Shown piece after piece: positions 33,805 to 43,233 of a stretch of 64,000 nucleotides of DNA. The position numbers were made by a program, and so were the translations under genes. The stretch comes from Bacillus benzoevorans. Its GTDB lineage: Bacteria > Bacillota > Bacilli > Bacillales > Cytobacillaceae. Location: contig NZ_JACHGK010000017.1 in assembly GCF_014207535.1 (NCBI RefSeq), forward strand, positions 1 through 64,000. The letters are read 5' to 3'. Each line of letters opens with the position of its first letter. The first letter of the stretch is position 1. Under the pieces are notes generated by a model that saw only the letters and a program-made list of their open reading frames with translations, searched no databases and had not been told where the DNA came from.

Positions 33805-34041
33805 ATGAAAGTATTTGGGGTATTTATCTTTATTCTTCTATTAGCCACTGCTCAAAATTTATTAATAGATATGTTATTAGGATATAAGTTTACTTACGCC
33901 GTCTCTCATTTACTTAACCCATTTTGGGTGATTGAAGCCGGAGAGATTATCATGTTAGTCTTTTTTTTTCTATTGACAATTGGTCACCAAATCCTATTGA
34001 TTAGAAAAAATAAAGCAAACAAACAAAATGGTTCTAGCTAG
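33805..34041 (+). CDS. Small membrane protein, 78 aa
   Basis: 78 residues with two hydrophobic helices (about 3-20 and 42-66) and a basic Asn/Lys-rich C-terminus. ATG 33805 with GGGGAGAAAGAA upstream; the frame opens earlier at 33742 in repeat sequence. Its last eight bases overlap the 3' end of the convergent germination permease gene. Function unknown. Confidence 0.55.
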   Translation: MKVFGVFIFILLLATAQNLLIDMLLGYKFTYAVSHLLNPFWVIEAGEIIMLVFFFLLTIGHQILLIRKNKANKQNGSS

Positions 34042-35134
34042 CCTTCTTCTTCATGCGATTACGAATCATGGCAATTAGCAGCATTGGGAAGGGGAGCACG
34101 ATGAGATAAAAGCCCAATATGTATTTAATGGCCAGCAAACTTTCTTGTCTGACTTCGGCAGAATCTGAAGCCCATACCATTGAAAGGAATACAATAATAA
34201 GTCCAGTTGGTAAAAGAATGGATTGGTGATTTTTTAACTTAAACAAATCAACAATTCCTACTACGGCTCCATATACAAAGATAGAGGCTTTGAAAAAGAC
34301 CGTAATCAACAAGGTAAACACCGCAATGGCATCAAGCCTTTGAATAAACTCCATAATGTTGACCTTTCCGACAGTTGATAACAAAGGAAACGGAGATCTC
34401 TCCACTTCTTCGATACCTAGTACGGCGATATCTAAGCTGATCGTATAACTTAAGACAAGTCCGCTTGCAATGATGGCAGTCACCCCCGCCCTTTTAGCTG
34501 ATTCCGGGCGATTTAAGTAAGGAAGAATCATGGAAAAGGCAAACATTTGCGCGAAAGGCTGCATAAGTGTGAAGGAAAATGTAGTCTTAAAGATGGGTTT
34601 CCATCCATTTTCTAAAAACGGCTGCAAATTCGTAAGATCGACATTTCCTGATAAAAATACGAAAAGATTTCCTAACAATCCTATAGCTATTAACACGACA
34701 ATAAATACTTCAGCTGTCCGAGCTAATACTTCAATCCCTAAATAAAGTACATAACATATCAAAAGAACCATTAAGATAATAATGGCTAATATGGGGGTTT
34801 CCGGTAATATCGATGATAGCAGTAATTCAGCAGATATACGAATATTATGTGCCGAATTATACAGAAAGAACAGAATATAAAGCAAACCAATCAGCCAACC
34901 TAAATATTTGCCAAATATTATTCTGACATATCCAGTAAGCGGCAGAGTAGGATATTGACGAAATAAATAGTAATTGATAAAAAATAAGCACACTCCCCCG
35001 AACATTCCTAAAAGAATAGCAAGCCAGGCATCTTTTTTTGCCTCTATCCCATAATTGATGACCAATGACGTACCTATCTCAAACATAAACATCAGAATAA
35101 ATAATTGAGTGACACTAATTTTGACTTTTTCCAT
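34034..35134 (-). CDS. Spore germination permease (GerB-type subunit)
   Basis: 366 residues, about ten membrane helices, APC-superfamily fold. Belongs to the GerAB/GerBB/GerKB subunits, which bind the germinant in the inner spore membrane. Pattern KISVTQLFILMFMFEIGTSLV at the start and LTGYVRIIFGKYLGWLIGLLY are typical. Third gene of the receptor operon in order A-C-B, 38 bases after the C subunit; the ribosome binding site is AAGGAGGTATTT. Specific germinant cannot be deduced. Confidence 0.93.
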   Translation of the reverse strand: MEKVKISVTQLFILMFMFEIGTSLVINYGIEAKKDAWLAILLGMFGGVCLFFINYYLFRQYPTLPLTGYVRIIFGKYLGWLIGLLYILFFLYNSAHNIRISAELLLSSILPETPILAIIILMVLLICYVLYLGIEVLARTAEVFIVVLIAIGLLGNLFVFLSGNVDLTNLQPFLENGWKPIFKTTFSFTLMQPFAQMFAFSMILPYLNRPESAKRAGVTAIIASGLVLSYTISLDIAVLGIEEVERSPFPLLSTVGKVNIMEFIQRLDAIAVFTLLITVFFKASIFVYGAVVGIVDLFKLKNHQSILLPTGLIIVFLSMVWASDSAEVRQESLLAIKYILGFYLIVLPFPMLLIAMIRNRMKKKAS

Positions 35135-35172
35135 ATTTTTAAAATACCTCCTTTCGCTGCATCCTTTTACCT

Positions 35173-36381
35173 TTATTTTATATATGGCTTCGTTCGTAAT
35201 CCTGATCGTCTGATAAATCCCTTTACCTTAACATCGATTTCAGTCTCGGGAAAGATTTCATCATTCCACTTTCCCTTGATTTCCTTCCACAATTTAGGGT
35301 CTTTGCGGTTGAGCGTCTCATCAAAATGAAAAATATCACTTTTTTCTGCTCTTGCGGCTTTTAAAGCCAGCAAGACTTCTTCTTTGATTTCTTGTTCCAT
35401 CTGTTCTTCAAGCTGGTAAAACGTTTCAGATTTATCAAGAGCAATCGGACAATGTACCTCAGAAATGTGACCTTCTGCACGAATTGCAATATGAATAATA
35501 GGTTTTCCCTTTTTTATTTCCGCAGTAATGTTTGATTTTGAGCGCAATACGTCGATGGCAATCCCCAAATCTTTTCCTTTGCAATCAAGGTTCAAAACCG
35601 TTTTTTTTAATTCATTATTAATCCATGTCACACCGCGCGCCGCATCTCCGTCTAACCATTTTACAAGTTTCCCCTCTTTAATGATCGCAAGCCCTTTTAT
35701 TTCCAGCTCTGCATCCGGTGCTATTTGTTGAACATTGGTTAATTTATTCCCTTTTTCCGAATCACCGGTAATTTGAACACCTGCGATATGGGTCACTTCA
35801 CCACCTATTTGTTGAATCACTTTATCAGCACGGGTGCTTGCAAACTCGCCCCACATTTTTTGCGTGGATTCCAGTCCGCCAACAATTTTAGCAGAAGGGA
35901 TGGGCTCTAAAGATGTCATGATTTTAAGAACATCCCTTGCTGTGTGATCCTTAACGATTAAAATAGGGAAGAGGGTGCGAAATTGGGAATCACGTTCAAT
36001 CCAATCAAATAAATCTTTAATTCCTTTTTCTTGTACTAACTCTTGCCCTAAGACCATTAATTGAACATGAGGAAAAAATAGTTCCTGAGGTAATTTTGGC
36101 GCAATTTTCCGAAGTGCCTCAGCAACCGTGCTCCCTTTTGCTGAAAAAATCGTAACTGGGGAAGTATTTGTCATCCCGCCTTTCTGTGATCCGCCAGCCA
36201 CTAATCCTTCATTAATCACTTGGACGGTAACAAGATATCTGTTTTCGGCATCATCGCCACCTGCATCAATCCCAATCGCACTGACAATATCAATATCTTG
36301 TAATTCTTTACGATCCCAACAGCCTGACAGACATACAATAGATAAAAGCAACACCATGAGGAAGAGTGGTTTACGTATCAT
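35173..36381 (-). CDS. Spore germination lipoprotein (GerC-type subunit)
   Basis: 402 residues; signal peptide with lipobox LSGC, then WDRKELQDIDIVSAIGID, the standard opening of Ger(x)C proteins, and the three-domain C-subunit body. It is lipid-anchored on the outer face of the inner spore membrane and required for receptor function. It sits 20 bases after the A subunit and 38 before the B subunit; AGAGGG upstream of ATG 36381. Confidence 0.94.
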   Translation of the reverse strand: MIRKPLFLMVLLLSIVCLSGCWDRKELQDIDIVSAIGIDAGGDDAENRYLVTVQVINEGLVAGGSQKGGMTNTSPVTIFSAKGSTVAEALRKIAPKLPQELFFPHVQLMVLGQELVQEKGIKDLFDWIERDSQFRTLFPILIVKDHTARDVLKIMTSLEPIPSAKIVGGLESTQKMWGEFASTRADKVIQQIGGEVTHIAGVQITGDSEKGNKLTNVQQIAPDAELEIKGLAIIKEGKLVKWLDGDAARGVTWINNELKKTVLNLDCKGKDLGIAIDVLRSKSNITAEIKKGKPIIHIAIRAEGHISEVHCPIALDKSETFYQLEEQMEQEIKEEVLLALKAARAEKSDIFHFDETLNRKDPKLWKEIKGKWNDEIFPETEIDVKVKGFIRRSGLRTKPYIK

Positions 36382-36401
36382 GAGAATCCCTCTTTAATCC
36401 G

Positions 36402-38018
36402 TTATTCTTGTGTTCGATTGTCTCTTGGGGAAGGACCAAGATTTTGAGTAGACCCTGTCCTCTTGATTTTCTTTTGATTGATTAAGCGCGGACGTGTGGA
36501 TAAAAATGGTTTTGGCACACGCACAAAAGTATCCTTCCAATCAGTAAGAATGAGTGGAGCAAAAGGAGTCAAATACGGGATTCCAAACGAGCGGATGCTG
36601 CACGTGTGCGCGACTAAAGCCATGACGCCTAGGCCAATGCCATAAAGCCCAAAGGAAGCTGCTAATACCATCATCAAGAAGCGAAATAAGCGGACTGCAT
36701 CCATCATCGAATAATGGGGGATCGTAAAACTGGCGATGGCCGTTCCTGCCACCACAATGACCATGGCACTTGAGACAATCCCTGCTGAAACAGCTGCGTC
36801 CCCTAACACAAGTGCACCAACGATGGAAACTGCCTGCCCAACCGGGCGCGGCATTCGTACTCCAGCTTCCCGTAATACCTCAAAGGTAAATTCCATTAAT
36901 AGTGCCTCAATAAAGATCGGAAATGGAATCCCCTGCCGTTGCGCTGTTAAGTTGATGAGTAAAGGGGTCGGAATCAATTCAGGGTGATAGGCAATAAAGG
37001 CTATAAAAAGGGCCGGTCCTAAAAGAGTGATTAAGAAAGCAATGATCCGCAAAACTCGCAAAAAACTGGCGATATTCCAGCGTAAGTAATAATCTTCTGC
37101 TGTTTGGAAAAATTCAATCCAGGTCGCTGGTAAAATTAAAGCGTCCGGTGTGCCGTCAACAAAAATAACCACACGTCCTTCCAATAATTGACCGGCAACT
37201 ACATCTGGACGTTCTGTGATAAACGTGGTTGGCCATAACGTCCATACATCATCATTAATCCATTCTTCGATGGTATTTGCACCAATAATCTCATCGGCTT
37301 CAATTTTACCGAGCCGTTCTTTGACTTCGGTCAGAAGTTTATCATTGACGATCCCATTCACATACATCATGGATACATCATTTTGGGTGATTTTTCCTAG
37401 TTTCATCGTTTCAACCCACAGGTTTGGACTTTTAATGCGATGGCGAACCATGGCTGTGTTGGTAATAAGAGCCTCAACAAAACTTTCTTTCGGTCCCCGG
37501 ACAGCCGGTTCTGATGTCGGTTCTGTAATCGCCCTTAACTCGCCGCCTTGTGCCGAACAGCTAAGGGCATGATTGCAGTCATCCATGAGAAGAATGGATT
37601 CCCCTGATAAGAGAGAATGCAACAGTTTGTCCATATCCGTTATCTCCTTAATGGTTCCAACGGATAAAATATGCTCTTTAATCTCTGTAAATAATGGCAT
37701 TGGTGACTGTGGAGCAGCCTCATCTGTATGGTCAGCATAATTCATGAGTCTTTCGATCATAAAATTGCTAACGACTTCCATATCGGTTAACCCATTGATA
37801 TAAACAATGGCTACTGGATGAAAAGAGGGTTTCCCCATTTTAAATTCTCGAATAGCCAGATCACTGCTATTCCCTAAAGCTTCTTTAACAATTTGCAGAT
37901 TTTTACGTAAATGTTCATTCAATTCCCGTTGGTTTACGAGAATTTCTCTTTCTTCAAACTGTGTTGTCTTCTTGCTGTTTTTTACATTCTTTATGAATCG
38001 ATTCCATGAACTGCTCAT
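36402..38018 (-). CDS. Spore germination receptor A subunit (GerA-type)
   Basis: 538 residues: soluble N-terminal domain (about 1-300) and a membrane part with about five helices (about 315-500), with PFPIFIEALLMEFTFEVLREAGVRMPRP in the core GerA motif region and a basic C-terminus. First gene of the operon and part of the germinant receptor complex. Start set to ATG 38018 (MSSSWNRF) because relatives begin about there and GGAG lies upstream; the frame is open to 38255, but the extra 79 residues do not resemble the family. Confidence 0.93.
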   Translation of the reverse strand: MSSSWNRFIKNVKNSKKTTQFEEREILVNQRELNEHLRKNLQIVKEALGNSSDLAIREFKMGKPSFHPVAIVYINGLTDMEVVSNFMIERLMNYADHTDEAAPQSPMPLFTEIKEHILSVGTIKEITDMDKLLHSLLSGESILLMDDCNHALSCSAQGGELRAITEPTSEPAVRGPKESFVEALITNTAMVRHRIKSPNLWVETMKLGKITQNDVSMMYVNGIVNDKLLTEVKERLGKIEADEIIGANTIEEWINDDVWTLWPTTFITERPDVVAGQLLEGRVVIFVDGTPDALILPATWIEFFQTAEDYYLRWNIASFLRVLRIIAFLITLLGPALFIAFIAYHPELIPTPLLINLTAQRQGIPFPIFIEALLMEFTFEVLREAGVRMPRPVGQAVSIVGALVLGDAAVSAGIVSSAMVIVVAGTAIASFTIPHYSMMDAVRLFRFLMMVLAASFGLYGIGLGVMALVAHTCSIRSFGIPYLTPFAPLILTDWKDTFVRVPKPFLSTRPRLINQKKIKRTGSTQNLGPSPRDNRTQE

Positions 38019-38327
38019 ATCTTTCAACACTCCAAGGTGGTAGAGTCTTCCTTTAGAATGCCTATATTTCCAATTTTTAATACACTTACCATAGAAATCT
38101 ATTGCATAATGGAAACATATTGTACAAACCGCCATAAACCCCCTGGTAACATCAGATCCTGCTTCTTCCACAATTCCCAGCGGCTCATTAATGATGGTTT
38201 TTCCAATTGGCAAGCCATAGCATATGCTTGAGTGTTTTGCCACAATTTTTAACAATAACTGTTGCGGACTGTTGATAGACTTCAGCTGTTATCTTCTTTA
38301 TAGTAAAAATATAAGGAGATGAAAAAC

Positions 38328-38768
38328 ATGATTGGTATGAATATTCGTGTTTTACGGAAAAAGCAGAAATGGAGTCAGGAACAACTGGCTGAGAAGGTAA
38401 ATGTATCGCGTCAGACAGTAGCAAAGTGGGAAAACGGGGAAGCTTTGCCTGATATCTATAAATGCCAAGTTCTTGCAGATTTTTTTCAAGTCAGTTTGGA
38501 TCAATTATCACGGGATATGAGGGAAGAAGAGATCAACCAACTCGGCCCCAAGGGGAAGCAGTTTTTTGGGGTAGTGAAGGTTGGAGAACGGGGCCAGATT
38601 GTCATTCCTAAACAGGCACGCGAAATGTATCAGATTCATCCCGGTGATAAACTGATTGTATTGGGGGAGGATGCCACAAAAGGAATTGCCATCCTAAAAA
38701 GTGAGGGTTTTCTGGAATTTGCCGAAATGATTCGAAAAGCCGAATTAAAGGGAGAGGAAGCAGAATGA
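38328..38768 (+). CDS. XRE-AbrB fusion regulator
   Basis: 146 residues. Residues about 4-58 are an XRE helix-turn-helix (WSQEQLAEKVNVSRQTVAKWENG); residues about 78-125 are an AbrB/MazE-type swapped-hairpin domain (VKVGERGQIVIPKQAREMYQIHPGDKL). Two different DNA-binding folds in one chain are uncommon. Start ATG 38328, nine bases after AGGAG; the ATG at 38319 is too close. Its stop overlaps the start of the glycosyltransferase gene (ATGA), so the two are coupled and the regulator likely controls that operon. Confidence 0.88.
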   Translation: MIGMNIRVLRKKQKWSQEQLAEKVNVSRQTVAKWENGEALPDIYKCQVLADFFQVSLDQLSRDMREEEINQLGPKGKQFFGVVKVGERGQIVIPKQAREMYQIHPGDKLIVLGEDATKGIAILKSEGFLEFAEMIRKAELKGEEAE

Positions 38769-39946
38769 GCAAGATCGTCTTTTTTTCAATTCCCGCTCAT
38801 GGTCATACCAATCCGACGATCCCGATTGTTGCAGAGCTGGTCAATAGAGGTCATCAAGTTTGGTATTATTCCTTTCAAGAATTTCAGGGGAAAATCGTAG
38901 ACACTGGGGCAGTATTTATTGCTTGTGATGAGTTTTTGCCAAAAGCTTCGCAAAAAGAATTGGATCGGAAGGTTGGCAAGGATTTTGCAGCATTAATTGA
39001 AATGGCTGCTGATACAACGATGGCTTTAGATGAAAAGGTATGCAGGGAATTGCAAGAAATTCAGCCGGATTGCATTGTATCCGATTCTATATGCTTTTGG
39101 GGAAAATTATTTGCCAAGAAGCTGGGAATCTCCTATATTTGCTCGACAACAACATTCGCTTTTAATCAGCATACAGCAAAATTGATGAAGCGAAGTTTTA
39201 GCGAAATATGGAGAATGATCAGGGGTATGCCGCGCATAAACATTAAAATTCAGGAACTCAAACGCCATGGATATGAGGTAGAGAGTTTTGTCTCTCTGAT
39301 TCAAAATGATAATGAAACGGATACCATTGTTTACACAGCGAAAGAATTTCAGCCGATGGCAGATACCTTTTCTAACCGCTATGCCTTTGTCGGGCCATCT
39401 ATTAGGCAATCTCTGCCAGTGCAGAATGTTAAAAAAGATAGAAAAGTAGTCTATATTTCTCTTGGAACGGTACTCAATCAAAATCAGGATTTTTACCACA
39501 CCTGCATCAAAGCCTTTGCCAATACGGACTATGAAGTTGTGATGTCAGTTGGCGGCAAAACGGAGATTTCTTCCTTTGGCAGCATCCCGGGAAATTTTAC
39601 AATAAAAGCCTCTGTGGATCAGATAGCTGTATTTCAAACAGCCGATATATTTATAACGCATTGCGGTATGAATAGTGTGAATGAAAGTCTGTATTTCGGA
39701 GTTCCAATGGTCTTATTCCCACAGCATAGTGAACAAAGAACAGTCGCCAACCGGGTTGTGGAACTAGGTGCAGGAATAATGCTGAAGGGGAAGAAGGCAA
39801 AAGATCTGGCAGCAGCGGCAGCTGAGGTGCTCGCGAATCCTATCTATAAGGAAAATGCACAGAAACTGTCCGAAACCTTTCACAGAGCCGGCGGTGCAGT
39901 TAAGGCAGCCGATGTCATTCTTGCTAAAATCGAGAAAGAATCTTAA
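38765..39946 (+). CDS. MGT-family glycosyltransferase
   Basis: 393 residues, GT1/GT-B fold. N-terminal SIPAHGHTNPTIPIVAELVNRGH and C-terminal nucleotide-sugar motif HCGMNSVNESLYFGVPMVLFP..EQ, as in macrolide glycosyltransferases and Bacillus YjiC/YojK. It should transfer glucose from UDP-glucose to small hydrophobic acceptors such as flavonoids or macrolides, possibly for detoxification. Translation is coupled to the XRE-AbrB regulator by a 4-base overlap. Confidence 0.9.
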   Translation: MSKIVFFSIPAHGHTNPTIPIVAELVNRGHQVWYYSFQEFQGKIVDTGAVFIACDEFLPKASQKELDRKVGKDFAALIEMAADTTMALDEKVCRELQEIQPDCIVSDSICFWGKLFAKKLGISYICSTTTFAFNQHTAKLMKRSFSEIWRMIRGMPRINIKIQELKRHGYEVESFVSLIQNDNETDTIVYTAKEFQPMADTFSNRYAFVGPSIRQSLPVQNVKKDRKVVYISLGTVLNQNQDFYHTCIKAFANTDYEVVMSVGGKTEISSFGSIPGNFTIKASVDQIAVFQTADIFITHCGMNSVNESLYFGVPMVLFPQHSEQRTVANRVVELGAGIMLKGKKAKDLAAAAAEVLANPIYKENAQKLSETFHRAGGAVKAADVILAKIEKES

Positions 39947-40285
39947 TGGAGATAGGCTTGTCGAAAACAGGGACATCGTCCGGAAAAATGAACATGGAAT
40001 TTCAAAAATTCCTCCCTCTAAAACGAACGAAGAAAACAAAAAAAGGTGTTTTAAATGTTATTTTGATTGAGTGACTGATGGTCCCACAGCCAAAACAGGA
40101 ATCTGGGTACCGGTCAAATAGGAAAAAGCTTTGCCTCAGCAGATGTCTTCAATTATCCCGGTTTTTTCTCCTTTAAATAACCAATTGGAATAAATAGAAA
40201 CACACTAAACCGTGCTTTTGTTGCCTTGTTACTATTGAAAATTATTATTTTTTGTCGGAAAATATAAACAAGGAAATGGGGGGAT
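39947..40285. other. Intergenic region
   Basis: No convincing gene, hairpin or operator. A short frame runs from 39855 past the glycosyltransferase stop, without a ribosome binding site. Confidence 0.35.
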
Positions 40286-40564
40286 ATGGTGAAAAGAGTA
40301 TTGGAGGGTCAAAAGAATCTTGAATATTGCGTAAAACAGAAATTAAGGGAATTGGCAGAAAATAAGAACCTTACGGATTATAAAAGCATGGGCTTAATTG
40401 AACTAGAATCTTTATTAGCAAAGAACTTTAGAGGCTTCAGTTTAAGAAAAAATTTCTTAAACAAAAGCATGACGATTTCTTGGTTCGAAGAAGGAAAACA
40501 ATCTGGAATCAGATACTCGTCTGATTCTGCATCTGGTGAAATATACGAAGAGGACATCAATTAG
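40286..40564 (+). CDS. Hypothetical protein, 92 aa
   Basis: 92 residues, basic, soluble. ATG 40286 behind AAATGGGGGGAT. The C-terminus (SMTISWFEEGKQSGIRYSSD) looks beta-rich. Followed directly by a strong terminator, so a single-gene unit. Family not recognised. Confidence 0.6.
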   Translation: MVKRVLEGQKNLEYCVKQKLRELAENKNLTDYKSMGLIELESLLAKNFRGFSLRKNFLNKSMTISWFEEGKQSGIRYSSDSASGEIYEEDIN

Positions 40565-40573
40565 ATTGTAAAT

Positions 40574-40605
40574 AAAATGAGACAGGTTGAAACCTGTCTC
40601 ATTTT
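40574..40605 (+). terminator. Rho-independent terminator
   Basis: AAAATGAGACAGGTT / AACCTGTCTCATTTT with a two-base loop, directly after the 92-aa gene. Confidence 0.9.
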
Positions 40606-40643
40606 CCACTTTCTATGAAACTGGTCCCTTGTCCCTGGAATAA

Positions 40644-40672
40644 ATTAGGGAAACGCGAGAAACGTCCCCTTG
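40644..40672 (+). repeat. Dispersed AACGCGAGAACCGTCCC repeat, copy 2
   Basis: ATTAGGGAAACGCGAGAAAC then GTCCCCTTG; preceded by GGTCCCTTGTCCCTGG. Same orientation as copy 1. Confidence 0.8.
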
Positions 40673-40674
40673 TG

Positions 40675-41604
40675 TTAAATCATTAAAAAGATAAGCGGTG
40701 TTGTTGCGATGCAGAGGATGGATGAAAGGATGGTGCTTTTGGCTGCAAATTCTTCATCTCCGCCGTATTCCGTGGCCATAAGTGTCGTATTTCCGGCGAT
40801 TGGCATCGCAAGCAATATCGCCAAAACCGCAATCATCAGTTCATTCCCATCAGATGGGAACAATTTAAGCAGCAGGACGATGACCAGCGGTGCGGCAATC
40901 AAGCGGACAAAGGAAATTTGATATTGCGTACGGTTATTAAACAATTCTTTTAAAGGATACTCACTTAGCGTCAATCCGATAATGAACATGGAAAGCGGAC
41001 CGGTCATATCACCAAGCATCGACACCGTTCCCTGCACGAAACCAGGCAATGGAATCTGCGTGAAAAAGAGGAACAGCGCAATATAAAGTCCGATCATGAC
41101 GTTATTAAGGAATACGGCCTTCCAGTTAAATTTGAAATTCTTTTTATCACCGGCAATGACGATAACGCCAGCGGAAAAGAAGAAAAGACTATACGCGATA
41201 TTCGCGAAGGTTGCCAGGAACAATCCATCGGATCCATACATGGCATTTATGACCGGGAAACCCATATAGCCCAGATTGGAAAAAGTAGAACCTAACAGCC
41301 ATATCCCTTGCTTGCCGGACTCTACTTTAAAAAGTATCATAAATATAAACCCGATAACAAAACAGACGAAAAACCCAGCACTAGTCAAAACAAGAGTCAT
41401 GATCCCCTTTTTGAACAATTCTCCATTGTAAGGCTGTACAACAGCATCAACCACCATAAGCGGCAAAGTGACCTTAAGCAAAACAAAGGTTAGGTCATTC
41501 TTAAATCCAGACCTCACATATTTTTTCGCCCCAATGAAATACCCGATAATAATAATAATTAAAAAGACCCATAAATTTTCAATTAAAGTCGTCATTTGCT
41601 GCAT
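40675..41604 (-). CDS. AEC-family transporter (auxin efflux carrier fold)
   Basis: 309 residues with ten predicted helices in two five-helix halves. LLGSTFSNLGYMGFPVINAMYG and the C-terminal AMPIAGNTTLMATEYGGDEEFAA are hallmarks of the AEC family, which exports or exchanges organic acids such as malate. Start ATG 41604 with AAGGAA nine bases upstream; the frame is open to 41658. No partner genes. Substrate unknown. Confidence 0.88.
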   Translation of the reverse strand: MQQMTTLIENLWVFLIIIIIGYFIGAKKYVRSGFKNDLTFVLLKVTLPLMVVDAVVQPYNGELFKKGIMTLVLTSAGFFVCFVIGFIFMILFKVESGKQGIWLLGSTFSNLGYMGFPVINAMYGSDGLFLATFANIAYSLFFFSAGVIVIAGDKKNFKFNWKAVFLNNVMIGLYIALFLFFTQIPLPGFVQGTVSMLGDMTGPLSMFIIGLTLSEYPLKELFNNRTQYQISFVRLIAAPLVIVLLLKLFPSDGNELMIAVLAILLAMPIAGNTTLMATEYGGDEEFAAKSTILSSILCIATTPLIFLMI

Positions 41605-41760
41605 TGCTTCGAATTCCTTCTTCCTAACATCAATAATGGTGTTCCAAGATGTCTCCAAATTTATAAAATTCGTATTATGCTAGTGTGTCCTTCATCATTA
41701 ACTATTTTGCTATGTTGCTAATACGAATAATTGATTAATAGATAGATCATATTTTAGTCG

Positions 41761-41910
41761 CTTTTTGTAGGGAAAGCAAACCGCAATGCTTCCAGCGAAA
41801 ATGGCGGGGATGCAAATGTGTTGGCGCGTACGATGAATTTTGAGTTTTTAAGACCTGTGTTTACCGGGGATATCATTACTTGCGAAGTGAAACAGGAAGA
41901 GGCGGAAACC
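41761..41910 (+). pseudogene. Hotdog-fold (MaoC/thioesterase-like) gene fragment
   Basis: The frame reads ENGGDANVLARTMNFEFL then RPVFTGDIITCEVKQEE, the central strand of hotdog-fold dehydratases/thioesterases. Only about 45 residues remain and it has no start. Immediately after EAETE the frame runs into a solo copy of the 52-bp repeat, which ends the homology. Confidence 0.6.
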
Positions 41911-41955
41911 GAGAAAAGCTGTCTTTATGAAGACGGCAAAAGGACAGGAAGAGGG
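41911..41955 (+). repeat. Solo copy of the 52-bp array unit
   Basis: GAAAAGCTGTCTTTATGAAG then ACGGCAAAAGGACAGGAAGA: the same unit as at 4495-5187, same hairpin arms, now inside a dead gene about 37 kb away. Confidence 0.9.
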
Positions 41956-42103
41956 AGGAAGCGGGATTTTGGGCTATACTCCCATAACTCTTTCTTTTTG
42001 GTTAATCCCCCATATATTGGATCTGTTTTATCTTCCTCCTGCCTTCTATAATGAATAAGATAGAGAAAAAGACTAATAGGATGCTTTGGAGGAAGAGAGA
42101 TTC

Positions 42104-42313
42104 ATGAAAGACAATGTTGTTGCATTCCCGGGGAAAAGATTTGATCCGATTAATTCCGTGTTTTTTCTTTTGTCGCATGAGCTGCCGCTGCTGGAGGCCA
42201 TTTCAACCGTAATGGCGCAAATTACGGCAAAATATGAATTGACGGAAGAGGAACTGGGAGACATTTGGCTCATGTTGTATGAGAAGTTTCTGATCAATCA
42301 TTTTGAAAAATAA
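42104..42313 (+). CDS. Small hypothetical protein, 69 aa
   Basis: 69 residues, helical, acidic, beginning MKDNVVAFPGKRFD. ATG 42104 lies ten bases after GGAGG. No membrane segment. Followed by a terminator, so single-gene. It looks like a conserved Bacillus small protein but I cannot name it. Confidence 0.65.
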   Translation: MKDNVVAFPGKRFDPINSVFFLLSHELPLLEAISTVMAQITAKYELTEEELGDIWLMLYEKFLINHFEK

Positions 42314-42348
42314 AGAAAGCTTTGGGGATGATCTCCACAGCTTTCTTT
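42312..42348 (+). terminator. Rho-independent terminator
   Basis: AAAGAAAGCT / AGCTTTCTTT with inner TGGGGA / TCTCCA pairing. Confidence 0.75.
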
Positions 42349-42397
42349 GTTTCCCTTAAGAAATTTGTTTCTTCCATCATGATAGGCGAAGCTCATG

Positions 42398-43105
42398 TTA
42401 ACATCTTACATATTTGCGTTTGAAACCAATCCTGTCTTTTTCTATTTCTTTTTGAATACTTTGGTAAGCATTTAGGAAACTGCTTTTTTTCTTGTCCCGT
42501 TTGATTTCTACTGTACCCACTTCTTCTGCGGTTTGGACTGCTTTTTCATGGAGCGGCAAATAGGAAATTCCCACGGTGTAGAGAAAATTATTCATCGAAG
42601 CCTTCGTTCGTTCTGGTGCGTCATGAATCGTATTTTTCACAAGAACAAGCATATCGGAAATCTTTCTTTCGGAAAATTCATGGTCCGGGTGATTTCCTAA
42701 AAGCCAGCAGTAGCAGCTCCAACCCGCTGACATTCTCAGTTCATCACCGCTTGTAATCCATTTATCCGCAACGTCTTGGGCAATGTCTGACTCCGATAAA
42801 GTGACGGCCACCACATAATCGGACAGCATATAAAAATACGCCCCATCCATCCAACGGTCAAAATCCGACTCCGTCATGGCTTTTGGGTCTGCAATAATGC
42901 CTGCAAAGTACATAGCATCGTAGTTTCCTGTGGCATAAAGCTCTTCGGCTAAACGTTGATTGATTTTTATTTTCTTTGCGATTGGTTTCATAGCACCTGT
43001 AGCCACACCAAAAAGCGGCTCGTGCGCGCCATTGGATATGTATATTTTTTTCGTTCGTTCCTTACCCAATGCTTCAAGCTCTTGCATCACGGTTTCGCAA
43101 TCCAT
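42398..43105 (-). CDS. DNA alkylation repair (AlkD-like) HEAT protein
   Basis: 235 residues, all-helical, with paired-helix HEAT-like repeats (WMDGAYFYMLSDYVVAVTLS; DKWITSGDELRMSAGWSCYCWLL). This matches the AlkD-like DNA alkylation repair family; true AlkD is a glycosylase for 3-/7-methylpurines, but many members of this subgroup are uncharacterised. Start ATG 43105 with AAAGGATG upstream; the frame is open to 43237, overlapping the aldo/keto reductase end. Probably a downstream partner of that gene, 128 bases apart. Confidence 0.75.
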   Translation of the reverse strand: MDCETVMQELEALGKERTKKIYISNGAHEPLFGVATGAMKPIAKKIKINQRLAEELYATGNYDAMYFAGIIADPKAMTESDFDRWMDGAYFYMLSDYVVAVTLSESDIAQDVADKWITSGDELRMSAGWSCYCWLLGNHPDHEFSERKISDMLVLVKNTIHDAPERTKASMNNFLYTVGISYLPLHEKAVQTAEEVGTVEIKRDKKKSSFLNAYQSIQKEIEKDRIGFKRKYVRC

Positions 43106-43233
43106 ATTTGGCACATCCTTTCTTATAATTAAGACCCAGAAAAAAATCTCCCTACTCTTTATAATAACCGTACCTGATGCTGTTGCAGAAACGCCCCCGG
43201 AATACATTACATATTCTTTATCGTAAGGAAAAG

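Noticed and set aside
38019..38255. N-terminal 79-residue extension of the GerA-type subunit
   Set aside because: The frame is open, but the sequence does not resemble the family, and a ribosome binding site precedes ATG 38018.
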